Source of the DNA: Massilia norwichensis
GTDB lineage: Bacteria > Pseudomonadota > Gammaproteobacteria > Burkholderiales > Burkholderiaceae_D
DNA: 64,000 bases
Assembly (NCBI RefSeq): GCF_024753245.1
Contig: NZ_JANUGX010000027.1
Location: forward strand, 42,937 to 106,936
Direction of reading: 5' to 3'
The number at the start of each line of letters is the position of its first letter. Position 1 is the stretch's first letter. Below, piece by piece: positions 1-9,811 of the stretch. A program made the position numbers and the translations under genes. The notes under the pieces were generated by a model. The model ran no database searches and had not been told where the DNA came from. It saw nothing but the letters and a program-made list of their open reading frames with translations.

Positions 1-718
<718 letters not shown>

Positions 719-741
719 GCAGGGTTCCTTGTTCTTGTCGT

Positions 742-1320
742 TCAGGCCTGGCGCAGCACGACGCTGTGGATCGCCTTGACGATGTTCGGATAGGCGCCGC
801 AGCGGCACAGGTTGCCGCTCATGCGCTCGCGGATTTCATCCTCGCTCAAGGATGCCGGCTCCAGCTGCTCGCCCTCGGTGACGGCACTGGCCTGGCGCTG
901 CTTGATCTCGTCGAGCAGCGCGACCGCCGAACACACCTGGCCCGGGGTGCAGTAACCGCACTGGAAGCCGTCGCAATCCATGAAGGCCTGCTGCATCGGG
1001 TGCGGCTGGTCCTGCTGGCCGAGGCCCTCCACGGTCGTGATCTCGCGGCCGTCGTGCATCACGGCCAGGGTCAGGCAGGAATTGATGCGCTGGCCGTCCA
1101 CCAGCACGGTGCAGGCGCCGCACTGGCCGCGGTCGCAGCCCTTCTTGGTGCCGGTCAGGTGCAGGGTTTCGCGCAAGGCATCGAGCAGGGTGACGCGCGG
1201 CTCGATATCGAGTTGGTGCTCGGTGCCGTTGATGCGCAGCGTCAGCGGCTGCGGCGGCACATAGGGTGAAGAGACGGCATGGGCGCCCTGCTCCATGAGC
1301 CTCTGTTCGTCTTGTGGCAT
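742..1320 (-). CDS. 2Fe-2S iron-sulfur subunit of molybdenum hydroxylase
   Basis: Small electron-transfer subunit of a xanthine/aldehyde dehydrogenase-type enzyme (YagT/PaoA-like), 192 residues from ATG at 1320. A GTG at 1386 would add 22 residues but looks non-coding. The N-terminal ferredoxin-like domain has the CDRGQCGACTV cluster motif followed by a fourth Cys in NSCLTLA. The C-terminal helical domain has the second cluster motifs GYCTPGQV and GNLCRCGAY. No twin-arginine signal is visible, unlike E. coli PaoA, so a cytoplasmic location is more likely. First gene of the operon in this window, followed by the FAD subunit. Confidence 0.93.
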   Translation of the reverse strand: MPQDEQRLMEQGAHAVSSPYVPPQPLTLRINGTEHQLDIEPRVTLLDALRETLHLTGTKKGCDRGQCGACTVLVDGQRINSCLTLAVMHDGREITTVEGLGQQDQPHPMQQAFMDCDGFQCGYCTPGQVCSAVALLDEIKQRQASAVTEGEQLEPASLSEDEIRERMSGNLCRCGAYPNIVKAIHSVVLRQA

Positions 1321-1498
1321 GGTTTCGCTCGCTTTCCATCGTTGCTGTTTTCCGTCGACGAATGATGGCCGAAATCGCAAAACCACGGAGCGCGCAAGGA
1401 GTTTATTCCGCTAAGAAATCAATCACTTAGGAAATTTTTGAAGTGGCAAATGCCAGGCGCCGTTGCGGCGTCGCTTTGAAGAGTCTTATACTCTGGAA

Positions 1499-1918
1499 AT
1501 GACCATGCGCTCTCCTTTGCTCCTGTTTCCGCTGCTGCTGGCCGGCTGCGTCAACGAAACCGCCAGCTATGCGATCAACGGCAGCGATCACGCCCTGACC
1601 GTGATCGTTACGCAGGACTATTTCTGGAGCAAACAGGCCGGGCTGCGCCTGATCGCCTCCCGGCTGCCGGATTGCCAGCGCCAGTTCGATCTCGGCACGA
1701 CCCCGATGGCGGACCTGAACATCGAGCTGTTCTCGACCGGCGACGACAGTTTCCTGCTGCGCTCCGGCGACGAGATGTGGCAGGTCGACACCCAGACCTG
1801 CACCAAATTGCCATCGCCTTCCGAAAACGTGCAGGCCCAGCCGATCGGCGTGTTCCACCTCGACGGTTCGAAGAAGCTGGTGTTCGAACGGGCGGAAGGC
1901 GCGGTCGCTACGCAATAA
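1499..1918 (+). CDS. Small lipoprotein of unknown function
   Basis: A 139-residue protein from ATG at 1499; an alternative ATG lies at 1505. The N-terminus is a short hydrophobic signal ending in the lipobox LLAGC, so it should be lipidated and sent to the inner or outer membrane. The mature part has three further cysteines, no repeats and no family I recognise. It is divergent from the molybdenum hydroxylase operon and its stop abuts the stop of the facing PAP2 phosphatase gene. Confidence 0.7.
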   Translation: MTMRSPLLLFPLLLAGCVNETASYAINGSDHALTVIVTQDYFWSKQAGLRLIASRLPDCQRQFDLGTTPMADLNIELFSTGDDSFLLRSGDEMWQVDTQTCTKLPSPSENVQAQPIGVFHLDGSKKLVFERAEGAVATQ

Positions 1919-2527
1919 TCAGGGGCGTAGCCAGCCACGTGCAATCGGCACTGCCAGCACGCGGCGATACAGCGCGCCCAGCGAGACCGTCAGCAGCGCG
2001 CACAGGCTGTCCAGCAGACGCGCACGGAACAGCAGGCTCACGCCCAGCGCCACGACCAGCGCGCCCAGCATGTCCATGGGCCAATGCACCCCAAGGAAGA
2101 CGCGCGACCAGGCGACGACGAAGGCCAGCGGCAGCAGCGAGCGGCCGAAGTGCTTTGCCGCCGGCACGCTGGAGGTGGCCAAGACCAGCGCCACCGTGAA
2201 CATGATGGTGCCGTGGTCGCTCGGGAAGGAACTGTCGGGCGCATGATGCATGAAGCTGTGACCGACGCCGGCGACGAAGGGACGCGCGTGGTACCACAGC
2301 AGGCCGATCACGGCATTGATGGCCAGCGCCACGCCGGTCGCCGCCAGCGCCTTCACGGCCGCCTCGCGCTCGGCGCCGGCACCGCGCATCCACAGGCCGA
2401 GCAGGCCGACCGGCACCAGCAGGATCAGCCATTCGGCACAGAACAGGGCCAGTTCCAGGCGCCAGCCATGCAGGCCGGCGTCGGAATTGATCATGGCAAA
2501 CCACAGCAGATTGATGTTTTCGAGCAT
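1919..2527 (-). CDS. PAP2-family phosphatase, probable undecaprenyl-diphosphatase
   Basis: Integral membrane phosphatase of the PAP2/BcrC type, 202 residues, likely dephosphorylating undecaprenyl diphosphate for recycling of the cell-wall lipid carrier. The phosphatase signature is complete: a KXXXXXXRP-like motif in WYHARPF, PSDH in the second motif, and SRVFLGVHWPMD in the third with its catalytic His. About five hydrophobic segments fit the family. Related PAP2 enzymes can act on other lipid phosphates, so the substrate is inferred. Its stop is adjacent to that of the convergent lipoprotein gene. Confidence 0.85.
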   Translation of the reverse strand: MLENINLLWFAMINSDAGLHGWRLELALFCAEWLILLVPVGLLGLWMRGAGAEREAAVKALAATGVALAINAVIGLLWYHARPFVAGVGHSFMHHAPDSSFPSDHGTIMFTVALVLATSSVPAAKHFGRSLLPLAFVVAWSRVFLGVHWPMDMLGALVVALGVSLLFRARLLDSLCALLTVSLGALYRRVLAVPIARGWLRP

Positions 2528-2619
2528 GATAAAGTGGCAAGCTTATGACAAAGCTCGACTTTATCAGCTCAGCCGTGGGAACTTACACGCGCACGCGCAA
2601 GCTAAGGCAGGCTTAAGGT

Positions 2620-3618
2620 TTAACCCATCTCACTGTCCAAGTGCGCCATTTGCGCTGCGTTATAGCGCTCGCCCGCAGCCGCGTTCGGCGGCACGATGGC
2701 ATCCAGGCGCGCCAGGTCTTCTGGTTTCAACTGGACGTCGGCGGCGCCGAGCGCTTCCTGCAGGCGGTCGCGGCGGCGGGCGCCGACCAGCGGCACGATA
2801 TCTCCCCCCTGCGCCGCCACCCAGGCGATCGCCAGCTGGGCCACGCTCACGCCTTTTTCCTGCGCCAATGCACGCAGGCGTTCGACCAGCGCCAGATTGG
2901 CATCCAGGTTCTCGCCCTGGAAGCGCGGGCTGGCCAGGCTGCGGAAATCCTTGTCGCTTTGCCGGTCCTTCGACCAGTGGCCGCTGATCAGGCCGCGCGA
3001 CAGCACGCCATAGGCCGTGATGCCGATGCCGAGCTCGCGTGCCGCCGGCAAGATCGCCTTTTCGATGCCGCGCGAAATCATCGAGTACTCGATCTGCAAA
3101 TCGCTGATCGGGTGCACGCTGCTGGCACGGCGCAGGGTATCGGCGCCGACCTCGGACAGGCCGATGTGCCGCACATAGCCGGCCTTGACCAGGTCGGCAA
3201 TGGCGCCCACCGTGTCTTCGATGGGCACCGCCGGGTCCAGGCGCGCGGGGCGGTAGATGTCGATGTAGTCGGTGCCCAGGCGCTTGAGGCTGTAGGCGAC
3301 GAAATTGCGCACCGCCTGCGGCCGGCAATCGTAGCCGCTCCAGGAGCCGTCCGGGCCGCGCAGGGCGCCGAACTTGACGCTGATCTGCACGCTCTCGCGC
3401 GGACGGCTGCCGAGCGCTTCCCGGATCAGCATTTCGTTGTGGCCCATGCCGTAGAAGTCGCCGCTGTCGAGCAGGGTGATGCCGGCATCCAGAGCCGCGT
3501 GGATGGTGGCGATGGACTCGAGACGGTCGGCCGGCCCGTACAGGTCCGACATGCCCATGCAGCCCAGTCCGATGCGCGAGGTGCGCGGGCCGGTGCGGCC
3601 CAATTGCGGTCTTTCCAT
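2620..3618 (-). CDS. Aldo/keto reductase
   Basis: NADPH-dependent oxidoreductase with a TIM-barrel aldo/keto reductase fold, 332 residues from ATG at 3618. The frame stays open upstream for 71 more codons, but that stretch reads as antisense to the preceding gene and is not part of the protein. Visible are the start motif LGRTGPRTSRIGLGCMGMS, the catalytic Asp and Tyr in LDSGDFYG, and the Lys in ISVKFG. The usual catalytic His position reads DIYRPARLD, as in YRPARLD-type family members. It begins 8 bases after the DUF4096 gene, suggesting co-transcription. Substrate unknown. Confidence 0.9.
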   Translation of the reverse strand: MERPQLGRTGPRTSRIGLGCMGMSDLYGPADRLESIATIHAALDAGITLLDSGDFYGMGHNEMLIREALGSRPRESVQISVKFGALRGPDGSWSGYDCRPQAVRNFVAYSLKRLGTDYIDIYRPARLDPAVPIEDTVGAIADLVKAGYVRHIGLSEVGADTLRRASSVHPISDLQIEYSMISRGIEKAILPAARELGIGITAYGVLSRGLISGHWSKDRQSDKDFRSLASPRFQGENLDANLALVERLRALAQEKGVSVAQLAIAWVAAQGGDIVPLVGARRRDRLQEALGAADVQLKPEDLARLDAIVPPNAAAGERYNAAQMAHLDSEMG

Positions 3619-3626
3619 GATGTCTT

Positions 3627-3950
3627 TCAGCGTTGTCCGGTCAGCTGGCGCAGCCGCGTGATCTCGGTACTGCGGCCGAGACGGTCGAGGGCGCTCTCGA
3701 GCAGGGTGCGGTCGCCATCGCGCAGCATAGTCCATTGCGTGAAATACTCGTGCACGGTACGCCAGGGCGGGAACTCGGGCGGCATGCTGCGCCAGGCGCT
3801 GCCGGTGTGCAGGAAATACAGGACGGCGCAAAAAACATCGTACAGGTCGTGCTTGCGCGGTCGGGTCTTGCGGCGCGCCGCTTCCAGCATTTCACGGACG
3901 GTATCGAACTGCTCGCGTGTTACATCGCTTGGAAAGGTTGGCCTGTTCAT
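3627..3950 (-). CDS. Solo DUF4096 protein (IS5-type transposase N-terminal domain)
   Basis: A 107-residue protein from ATG at 3950. It matches the N-terminal helical domain of IS5-family transposases (DUF4096): a start like FPSDVTREQFDTV, a central LYDVFCAVLYFLHTGSAWR and the hallmark FPPWRTVHEYFTQW. The DDE catalytic domain is absent, and no terminal inverted repeats are obvious. It is either a remnant or a domesticated DNA-binding domain. The tight spacing to the downstream aldo/keto reductase gene makes a regulatory role possible, but that is inference. Confidence 0.75.
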   Translation of the reverse strand: MNRPTFPSDVTREQFDTVREMLEAARRKTRPRKHDLYDVFCAVLYFLHTGSAWRSMPPEFPPWRTVHEYFTQWTMLRDGDRTLLESALDRLGRSTEITRLRQLTGQR

Positions 3951-4110
3951 GTCGTTCGCCTCAAAGTGAATTGGAGACGCGTGATCCGGAACGGTTCCCG
4001 ACCAGGACATTGATGGCTTCGAGGTTCCGACCAGTTTGGCCGGGTAGCGAGCTCCGTAAATACAGTGTAGCAGTGGATTCCGAACACTGCCCGGTTTTTA
4101 CACACTCGCG

Positions 4111-4139
4111 AAAAAATAAAGGGCGGCACCTGGCCGCCC
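4111..4139 (-). terminator. Rho-independent terminator after folE
   Basis: On the minus strand a GC-rich stem (left arm GGGCGGC pairing with GCCGCCC around a short loop, 4121-4139) is followed by a T-rich tail read from the aaaaaataaa at 4111-4120. It sits 24 bases past the folE stop codon. Confidence 0.85.
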
Positions 4140-4162
4140 GAGAGAAGGTCGAAGCTTTGCGC

Positions 4163-4729
4163 TCAGTCGCGCGCCAGCGACAGGAACTCGGTGCGCAGTC
4201 CCAGGTTCGGCTGCAGTTCGCCCAGCATGGCCGAGGTGATGGTCTCTTCGCCCGGCGTGCGGATGCCGCGGCTTTCCATGCACATGTGACGGCACTTGAT
4301 GACCACGCCGACGGCCTTCGGTTCCAGCACTTCCATCAGCGTATTTGCGATTTGTACCGTGAGGCGCTCCTGCACCTGCAGGCGCTTGGCGAACACATCG
4401 ACCAGGCGGGTCAGCTTCGACAGGCCGACGATCTTGCCATTCGGCAGATAGCCAACGGTGGCCTTGCCGAAGAACGGCGCCAGGTGGTGTTCGCAATGGC
4501 TGTAGACCGGGATGCCGCGCACCACGATCAGTTCGTTGTATTCCTCGGCGCCATCCTCGAAAGCCTTGAGGATCTCGACCGGGTCCTGCTCGTAGCCGGA
4601 AGTCCAGTGCTTCCAGGCCTTGGCGACGCGCGCCGGGGTCTCGTGCAGGCCGGGACGGTTGGGATCTTCGCCGAGGCTGGCCAGCAGGCGGCGCCAGTCG
4701 TTTTCGGTGAAGACTTCTTTGTCAGACAT
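4163..4729 (-). CDS. folE: GTP cyclohydrolase I
   Basis: Converts GTP to 7,8-dihydroneopterin triphosphate, the first step of tetrahydrofolate (and biopterin) synthesis; a cytoplasmic homodecamer in characterised members. The 188-residue length is typical. Zinc-binding and active-site residues are present in SHCEHHLAPF and CRHMCMESRG, with GLSKLTRLVDVFAKRLQVQE between them. The start at 4729 is the conserved MSDKEVF-type N-terminus. Monocistronic, with its own terminator. Confidence 0.97.
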   Translation of the reverse strand: MSDKEVFTENDWRRLLASLGEDPNRPGLHETPARVAKAWKHWTSGYEQDPVEILKAFEDGAEEYNELIVVRGIPVYSHCEHHLAPFFGKATVGYLPNGKIVGLSKLTRLVDVFAKRLQVQERLTVQIANTLMEVLEPKAVGVVIKCRHMCMESRGIRTPGEETITSAMLGELQPNLGLRTEFLSLARD

Positions 4730-4877
4730 GGTTAACCCTAAAATTAAAGACTGCCGTGAGTATATAGAAAATGCCGATGATCCACAGGTTGCGGGCTATT
4801 TCTTTGAGCAAAATGGAGGCAGCCGTGGTATCGATGCGCTAGCGTGGTCGACGAACTTTTCAAGCGAGGAGAACGCC

Positions 4878-5756
4878 ATGCTCGGCAGCACTGTTCTGGA
4901 AGTCGCCATCGGCCTGACCTTTTGCTACGGCACGGTGGCCCTGATCGTCACGACCCTGCAGGAGGCGCTGGCTTCCCTGTTCCGCCTGCGCGCCAACACC
5001 CTGCTCGCCGGGGTGAAGAGCATGCTCAACGACCCGCGCTTCGACGGCCTGGCGCGCGCCGTGTATGCCCATCCGCTGGTCAATCCGCACACCGACGGCA
5101 ATGCCGCGGACGAGCGCGCGCTGGCTTCGCGCCCATCCTACATCGAACCGGCGCATTTTGCGATTGCCCTGGTGGACAGCCTGTGGAAGGTGCCGGGCGA
5201 CTTCGTGCAGCTGCGCAGCGCCATCGAGGCGATCCCCGATCCGCAGCTGCGGGCGGCAATGCTGAGCATGCTCAGCCGCGCGCAGAACCTGCAACAGTTC
5301 CAGGACATGCTGGCCGGCTGGTTCGACAATGCGATGGCGCGCATGTCCGGCGCCTATAAACGCAGCCAGCTGCTGATCTCGCTGCTGCTGTCGCTGCTGC
5401 TGGCGATCATGTTCAATATCGACAGCATCCACCTGTTCCGCACCTTGTGGCAGCAACCGGCCCTGGCCGTTCACCTGAAGAACGTGCCGGGCGCGCTCGA
5501 CCCGGCGGTGATCGACGCCCTGATGGCCCTGCCCATCGGCTGGAGCACCTTCCCACCGGTACTGAACGCCGACTTCGCGCTGCAGGTGGCAGGCTGGCTG
5601 ATCACCGCCACCACCGCGCTGTTCGGCGCTCCCTTCTGGTTCGACCTGATGCAGCGGGTGGTGCGCATGCGCGCCACCGGCACCAAGCCGGAAGAGGTGC
5701 CGCTGGCGGTGCGAATCGAGGGGAAAGTGGCGGCGACGCCGGTGCCCCTGCCCTGA
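4878..5756 (+). CDS. Membrane protein of unknown function
   Basis: A 292-residue protein from ATG at 4878, preceded by a good ribosome-binding site (gaggag, 4866-4871). The frame extends further upstream but overlaps folE antisense. Topology is visible: one hydrophobic segment near residues 5-30, a soluble middle of roughly 150 residues, a strong hydrophobic stretch after KRSQLLISLLLSLLLAIMF, and a final segment near WLITATTALFGAPFWFDLM. The end resembles proteins that form a membrane-anchored domain followed by a short charged tail. I recognise no family. Its stop abuts that of nudC, which faces it. Confidence 0.75.
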   Translation: MLGSTVLEVAIGLTFCYGTVALIVTTLQEALASLFRLRANTLLAGVKSMLNDPRFDGLARAVYAHPLVNPHTDGNAADERALASRPSYIEPAHFAIALVDSLWKVPGDFVQLRSAIEAIPDPQLRAAMLSMLSRAQNLQQFQDMLAGWFDNAMARMSGAYKRSQLLISLLLSLLLAIMFNIDSIHLFRTLWQQPALAVHLKNVPGALDPAVIDALMALPIGWSTFPPVLNADFALQVAGWLITATTALFGAPFWFDLMQRVVRMRATGTKPEEVPLAVRIEGKVAATPVPLP

Positions 5757-6590
5757 TTACCTGCCCGGCGGGCGGTGCGCGTCGACCAGCACGCTCGACA
5801 CCGAGATGTGCGGCACGCGCTCCGGCCATTCGTCATCCGGACCGAACCAGCGTGCCTCGAGGATTTCGGCAGGGTCGGTGCGGATCTCGCCGTCCAGGTA
5901 ATCCGCGGTGAAGGCGATCATCAGCGAATGCGGGAAGGGCCAGGACTGGCTGCCGAAGTATTGCAGGTTGTGCACGCGCAGGCCGACTTCCTCGAACACT
6001 TCGCGGTGCACCGCTTCCTCGATCGATTCGCCGGCTTCCAGGAAACCGGCGAGCGGCACGAAGCGCTTCACGGCGCCCAGCGTATGCATGGCCAGCAGCA
6101 CCGAATCCCCCTTGCGGATCAAGACCATCATCGCCGGCGAGATGCGCGGATAGGCCATGTGGCCGCAGTTCGTGCATTTGAAACAGCGTTCGCCCGCCAT
6201 GCGTGCGGTGCCGCTGCCGCAGGCGCCACAGAAGCGATGGGTGCGCGCCCATTCCGCCACCTGGGCCGCGCGACCGGCCACGCCCATCAGCGCTTCGTCG
6301 AACTCCCCGAACAGTGAGCGCAGGCCGCGCCAGGCATAGCCTGCCGGCACCCGCGCCTCGTCGTCGATCCAGCCGGCCTGGCAATAGCGCCCATCCAGCA
6401 AACCGACCGGCTGCAGCGCCTGCGGGTCGAGTTCCAGGCTGCTTACCGCCGTATAGTCGGGCAGGGCCAGATCGGCTTCGCGCAGCAGCAGGCGGTTGCC
6501 GTGGAAGATGAAGGACAGCGCGTCGACGGCTTGCTGCGGGTCTTGCGGGGGCGCCATCAAGGGCGTGAACGAGGCGGGTGTCTGGAGCAT
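5757..6590 (-). CDS. nudC: NAD(+)/NADH diphosphatase, Nudix family
   Basis: Hydrolyses NAD(H) to NMN(H) and AMP, and in E. coli removes NAD caps from RNA. It has 277 residues from ATG at 6590; 15 more codons lie upstream from a weaker start. A zinc ribbon shows as FCGACGSG and FKCTNCGH. The Nudix box is GFLEAGESIEEAVHREVFEE with the following Glu. The NudC subfamily signature appears as SQSWPFPHS, one residue from the usual SQPWPFPxS. Cytoplasmic and monocistronic. Confidence 0.95.
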   Translation of the reverse strand: MLQTPASFTPLMAPPQDPQQAVDALSFIFHGNRLLLREADLALPDYTAVSSLELDPQALQPVGLLDGRYCQAGWIDDEARVPAGYAWRGLRSLFGEFDEALMGVAGRAAQVAEWARTHRFCGACGSGTARMAGERCFKCTNCGHMAYPRISPAMMVLIRKGDSVLLAMHTLGAVKRFVPLAGFLEAGESIEEAVHREVFEEVGLRVHNLQYFGSQSWPFPHSLMIAFTADYLDGEIRTDPAEILEARWFGPDDEWPERVPHISVSSVLVDAHRPPGR

Positions 6591-6746
6591 GGCGGTATCC
6601 TGTAACGAGTTCCTCGATGATACCGCGACACGCACAGCTTCGATGAGCGCACCCTGATATCCCTCGCCCGCCGGCGCAGAACTAATCGCAACTCAGCATG
6701 CTCCAAGCCTTCGCTGGACCGTTCATCCCACCGGAAGGAGGAGACC

Positions 6747-8429
6747 ATGATGACCGATGCTCCCGTCGTGCTTGGCATAAACCGGACGCAGGATGCCAGC
6801 GTCTGCCTGATGCAGGGGTCGCGGCTCGTGTGGGCAATCCAGAAGGAACGCCTCAGCCGCCGCAAACACCACTGGGGCAAGCCTGGGGACCTGCGCGACT
6901 TCTATCTCCCGCACCTGCCCTGGCCCGAGCGCCCGATCGACGTGGTGGTCGAATGCTTTTCGTCCGACGAGGAAATCGCGCGCCTGCCGCTGTACGAGGA
7001 AGAACTGGTATCAAGCCTGCGCCTCGCCCCCGGCTGCCGGCGCGCCCGCATCTCGCACCACCTGGCGCATGTCCACAGCGTGTTCCCGTCCTCTCCCTTC
7101 CGCGAAGCCGCGGTGATGATCGTCGACGGCCAGGGCAGCCCCGTGTCCGACCTGACGGAATACTGGGCCGGCGCCGCCTACGTGCCCGGCGACTGGCGCG
7201 AAGTCGCCTCCTTTTACCGCGCCGACCGCGAACGCGTGCTCTGCCTCGGCAAGCAGCTGTGGGACCGCGACGATGCGCACCTGGTCGGCTTGGGCATGTT
7301 CTATTTCCTGCTGACCCAGGCCATGTTCCCGGGCGAAGGCAACGAAGGCAAGGTGATGGGACTGGCTCCGCATGGCGATCCGCGTGCCCTGGGCCTGCCG
7401 CCGCTAACGGTCGAGGCCGGTCAAGTCGGCATTCCGGCAGCCTGGCGCGACCTGCTGCGCGAGCGCGAACGCTTCCACTACGGCCAGCCCGGCGTCGCGT
7501 TCCAGGACTGCGCCAACCTGGCCGCGGCCGGCCAGCGCGCCTTCGAGGATGCGTTGCTGGAAGTGGCGCGCTGGCTGCACGTCCAGACCCGGCTCGACAA
7601 CCTGTGCTTTGCCGGCGGCACCGCCCTCAACTGTTCGGCCAACGAACGCCTGCTGCGCGAAACACCGTTCCGCCAGATCTTCATCCCGCCGGCGCCGAGC
7701 GATGCCGGCACGGCCCTCGGCTGCGCGCTGTACGGTCTGACCGAACTGGCCGGCGAAAGCTGCGCCTACCGCTGGACCCACGACTACCTGGGGCCGGTGC
7801 CGGGACGGGAGCAGATCGAAGCGGCCCTGCTCGACCGCGACGACCTGCACGTCGAGCTGCTGCCCGACATGCACATGCTGCGCGGCCGCATGCTCGGCCT
7901 GCTGCGTTCGAACCGGGTGCTCGGCCTCTACCAGGGCGGCAGCGAATTCGGCCCGCGCGCCCTCGGCCACCGCAGCATCCTGGCCGATCCGCGCCAGGCC
8001 ATGATGCGCGACTGGATCAACGCCCGCGTCAAGCAGCGCGAATGGTTCCGCCCACTGGCGCCGGTGGTGCTCGAGGAGCACGCCGCCGACTGGTTCGACC
8101 TGCCCGGCCCCTCGCCCTTCATGCAGTTCGCGGCACCGGTACGGCCGCAGATGGCGGCGCGGGTACCGGCCATCACCCACGTCGACGGCACCGCACGCCT
8201 GCAGACAGTCGGCAGCGACGACGACCCGCTGCTGCGCCGCCTGCTGCAGGGCTTTGAAGCGGCCACTGGCGTGCCGGTGCTGCTGAACACCTCGTTCAAC
8301 GGCAAGGACGAACCGATCGTCGAAACGCCGCAGGAAGCGCTGGCCTCGTTCCGGCGCATGCCCCTGCACGCGCTGGCCATGCCGCCCTTCCTCATCACCA
8401 AGCGCACCGAGCCGGAGCTGCCCGCATGA
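6747..8429 (+). CDS. NodU/CmcH-type carbamoyltransferase
   Basis: Transfers a carbamoyl group from carbamoyl phosphate (through a carbamoyl-adenylate) to a hydroxyl of a sugar or antibiotic-like acceptor. The 560 residues cover both domains. The N-terminal Kae1-like part has the metal-binding His cluster HHLAHVHS at residues 104-111 and the nucleotide motif GEGNEGKVMGLAPHG. The C-terminal part has GGTALNCSANERL and the signature SEFGPRALGHRSILADP. A strong ribosome-binding site (ggaggag) precedes ATG 6747. The next gene starts within its stop codon (ATGA at 8426), so the two are translationally coupled. Acceptor unknown; the neighbouring glycosyltransferases suggest a glycan or glycoconjugate. 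Confidence 0.92.
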   Translation: MMTDAPVVLGINRTQDASVCLMQGSRLVWAIQKERLSRRKHHWGKPGDLRDFYLPHLPWPERPIDVVVECFSSDEEIARLPLYEEELVSSLRLAPGCRRARISHHLAHVHSVFPSSPFREAAVMIVDGQGSPVSDLTEYWAGAAYVPGDWREVASFYRADRERVLCLGKQLWDRDDAHLVGLGMFYFLLTQAMFPGEGNEGKVMGLAPHGDPRALGLPPLTVEAGQVGIPAAWRDLLRERERFHYGQPGVAFQDCANLAAAGQRAFEDALLEVARWLHVQTRLDNLCFAGGTALNCSANERLLRETPFRQIFIPPAPSDAGTALGCALYGLTELAGESCAYRWTHDYLGPVPGREQIEAALLDRDDLHVELLPDMHMLRGRMLGLLRSNRVLGLYQGGSEFGPRALGHRSILADPRQAMMRDWINARVKQREWFRPLAPVVLEEHAADWFDLPGPSPFMQFAAPVRPQMAARVPAITHVDGTARLQTVGSDDDPLLRRLLQGFEAATGVPVLLNTSFNGKDEPIVETPQEALASFRRMPLHALAMPPFLITKRTEPELPA

Positions 8430-9799
8430 TCCGTGGCTACCCGCGGGACGCCAGCGTACTGCCCGGCGCCACGCTCACCCTGCACGTGGCGACCGACAGC
8501 CCGCGCTTTCGCGTTGCCTTCTACCGCTGGGGTGACGGCCCGGTACTGGTCTGCCGTACCGGCTGGTTGCCCGGCCGCCATGCCGAGGATGGCGCCGCGG
8601 ACTGCGACTGGGACTGGCCGGCCTACGGCATCGAGATTCCGCCGGACTGGCCGTCCGCCGTCTACATTGCCGAGTTCGAGGAAGAAGGACGCAAGCGCGT
8701 GTTCGACCTGGCACGCGACCATGGGGCGGCGCTGTTCGTGGTGCGGGCGCACCGGTCGGAAGCGAGCGAACTACGGGGCGGCCTGCTCTACAAGCTGCCG
8801 CTGGCCACCTACCACGCCTACAACGTCAGCGGCGGCGCCTGCTTCTACCACCAGCCGCCGCGCTCGGCCAATCCGCCTGGCGCGCGGGTCTCGTTGCGCC
8901 GGCCCGGCGGCGGCATCGGCGGACCGGTGTGGGGAGCGGCCGACCATTACGATGCCAGCTCGCCGCGCCAGTCTTTCGCGCACTGGGATGCGCGCTTCAT
9001 CCGCTGGCTGCTGCGCAACGGCTATGCGCCGGATTTCTGCACCGACCTCGACATCCACGCCGATCCCGGCATCCTGCAGGGCTACCGCCTGCTGCTGTCG
9101 GCCGGACACGACGAATACTGGAGCGAGGCCACGCGCGACGCGGTCGAAGACTTCGTCGCCGACGGCGGCAACGTCGCCTTCTTCGCCGCCAACCTGTGCT
9201 GGTGGCGCATCCACCTGGTCGACGGCGGCGCAGCCATGGTCTGCCACCAGGGTGGGCCGCGCGGCGCCTTCGACCACTGGTGGCCGCCCAGCGGCGCGGC
9301 GCGTCCCGAAGACATGCTGTGCGGAGTCAGCTACCGCCATGGCGGCGGCTGGTGGGACGGACCGCGCGACAGCGCCGGCTTCATCGTCCAGCAACCCGAG
9401 CACTGGATCTTCGCCGGCACCGGCTTGCGGCGCGGCGACGCCTTCGGGCAACACAGCTGGCCGCCGCTGGTCGGCTACGAATGCGACGGCGCGCCGCTGG
9501 ACGCCTTCGACGCCAGCTATGGCGCCGTGCTGTCGACCATGGCCGACGAGGGCGGCACGCCGTCGAGCTACCAATTGCTGGCGGCCGCGCCGCTCGGCCC
9601 GCACTGGCAGGAACTGCCGCCGCGCGAACGGCACGGGCCGGGCGAAGGCGTGCATGCGGCCACGCTCGGCATCTACCGGCGCAACGGCAGCGTGTTCTCG
9701 GCCGGTACCACCGACTGGACCCAGGTGCTCGGCTGCGGCCGCGACCGCCGGGTCGAGCGGATCACACGTAACGTACTCGACCGGCTGGGATCTCGGTAG
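8426..9799 (+). CDS. N,N-dimethylformamidase beta-subunit-like protein
   Basis: A 457-residue protein matching the C-terminal domain of the N,N-dimethylformamidase large subunit (DMFA2_C type). Recognition rests on the YHAYNVSGGACFYH region near residues 130-145, the central LLSAGHDEYWSEATRDAVEDF motif and the later ANLCWWRI segment. The N-terminus looks like a beta-sandwich. There is no signal peptide, and no small subunit gene is nearby, so it is unlikely to be a true dimethylformamidase; members in glycan loci have unknown roles. Coupled to the carbamoyltransferase by a 4-base overlap and followed 12 bases later by a GT9 gene. Confidence 0.75.
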   Translation: MIRGYPRDASVLPGATLTLHVATDSPRFRVAFYRWGDGPVLVCRTGWLPGRHAEDGAADCDWDWPAYGIEIPPDWPSAVYIAEFEEEGRKRVFDLARDHGAALFVVRAHRSEASELRGGLLYKLPLATYHAYNVSGGACFYHQPPRSANPPGARVSLRRPGGGIGGPVWGAADHYDASSPRQSFAHWDARFIRWLLRNGYAPDFCTDLDIHADPGILQGYRLLLSAGHDEYWSEATRDAVEDFVADGGNVAFFAANLCWWRIHLVDGGAAMVCHQGGPRGAFDHWWPPSGAARPEDMLCGVSYRHGGGWWDGPRDSAGFIVQQPEHWIFAGTGLRRGDAFGQHSWPPLVGYECDGAPLDAFDASYGAVLSTMADEGGTPSSYQLLAAAPLGPHWQELPPRERHGPGEGVHAATLGIYRRNGSVFSAGTTDWTQVLGCGRDRRVERITRNVLDRLGSR

Positions 9800-9811
9800 G
9801 AGGCATTATTC

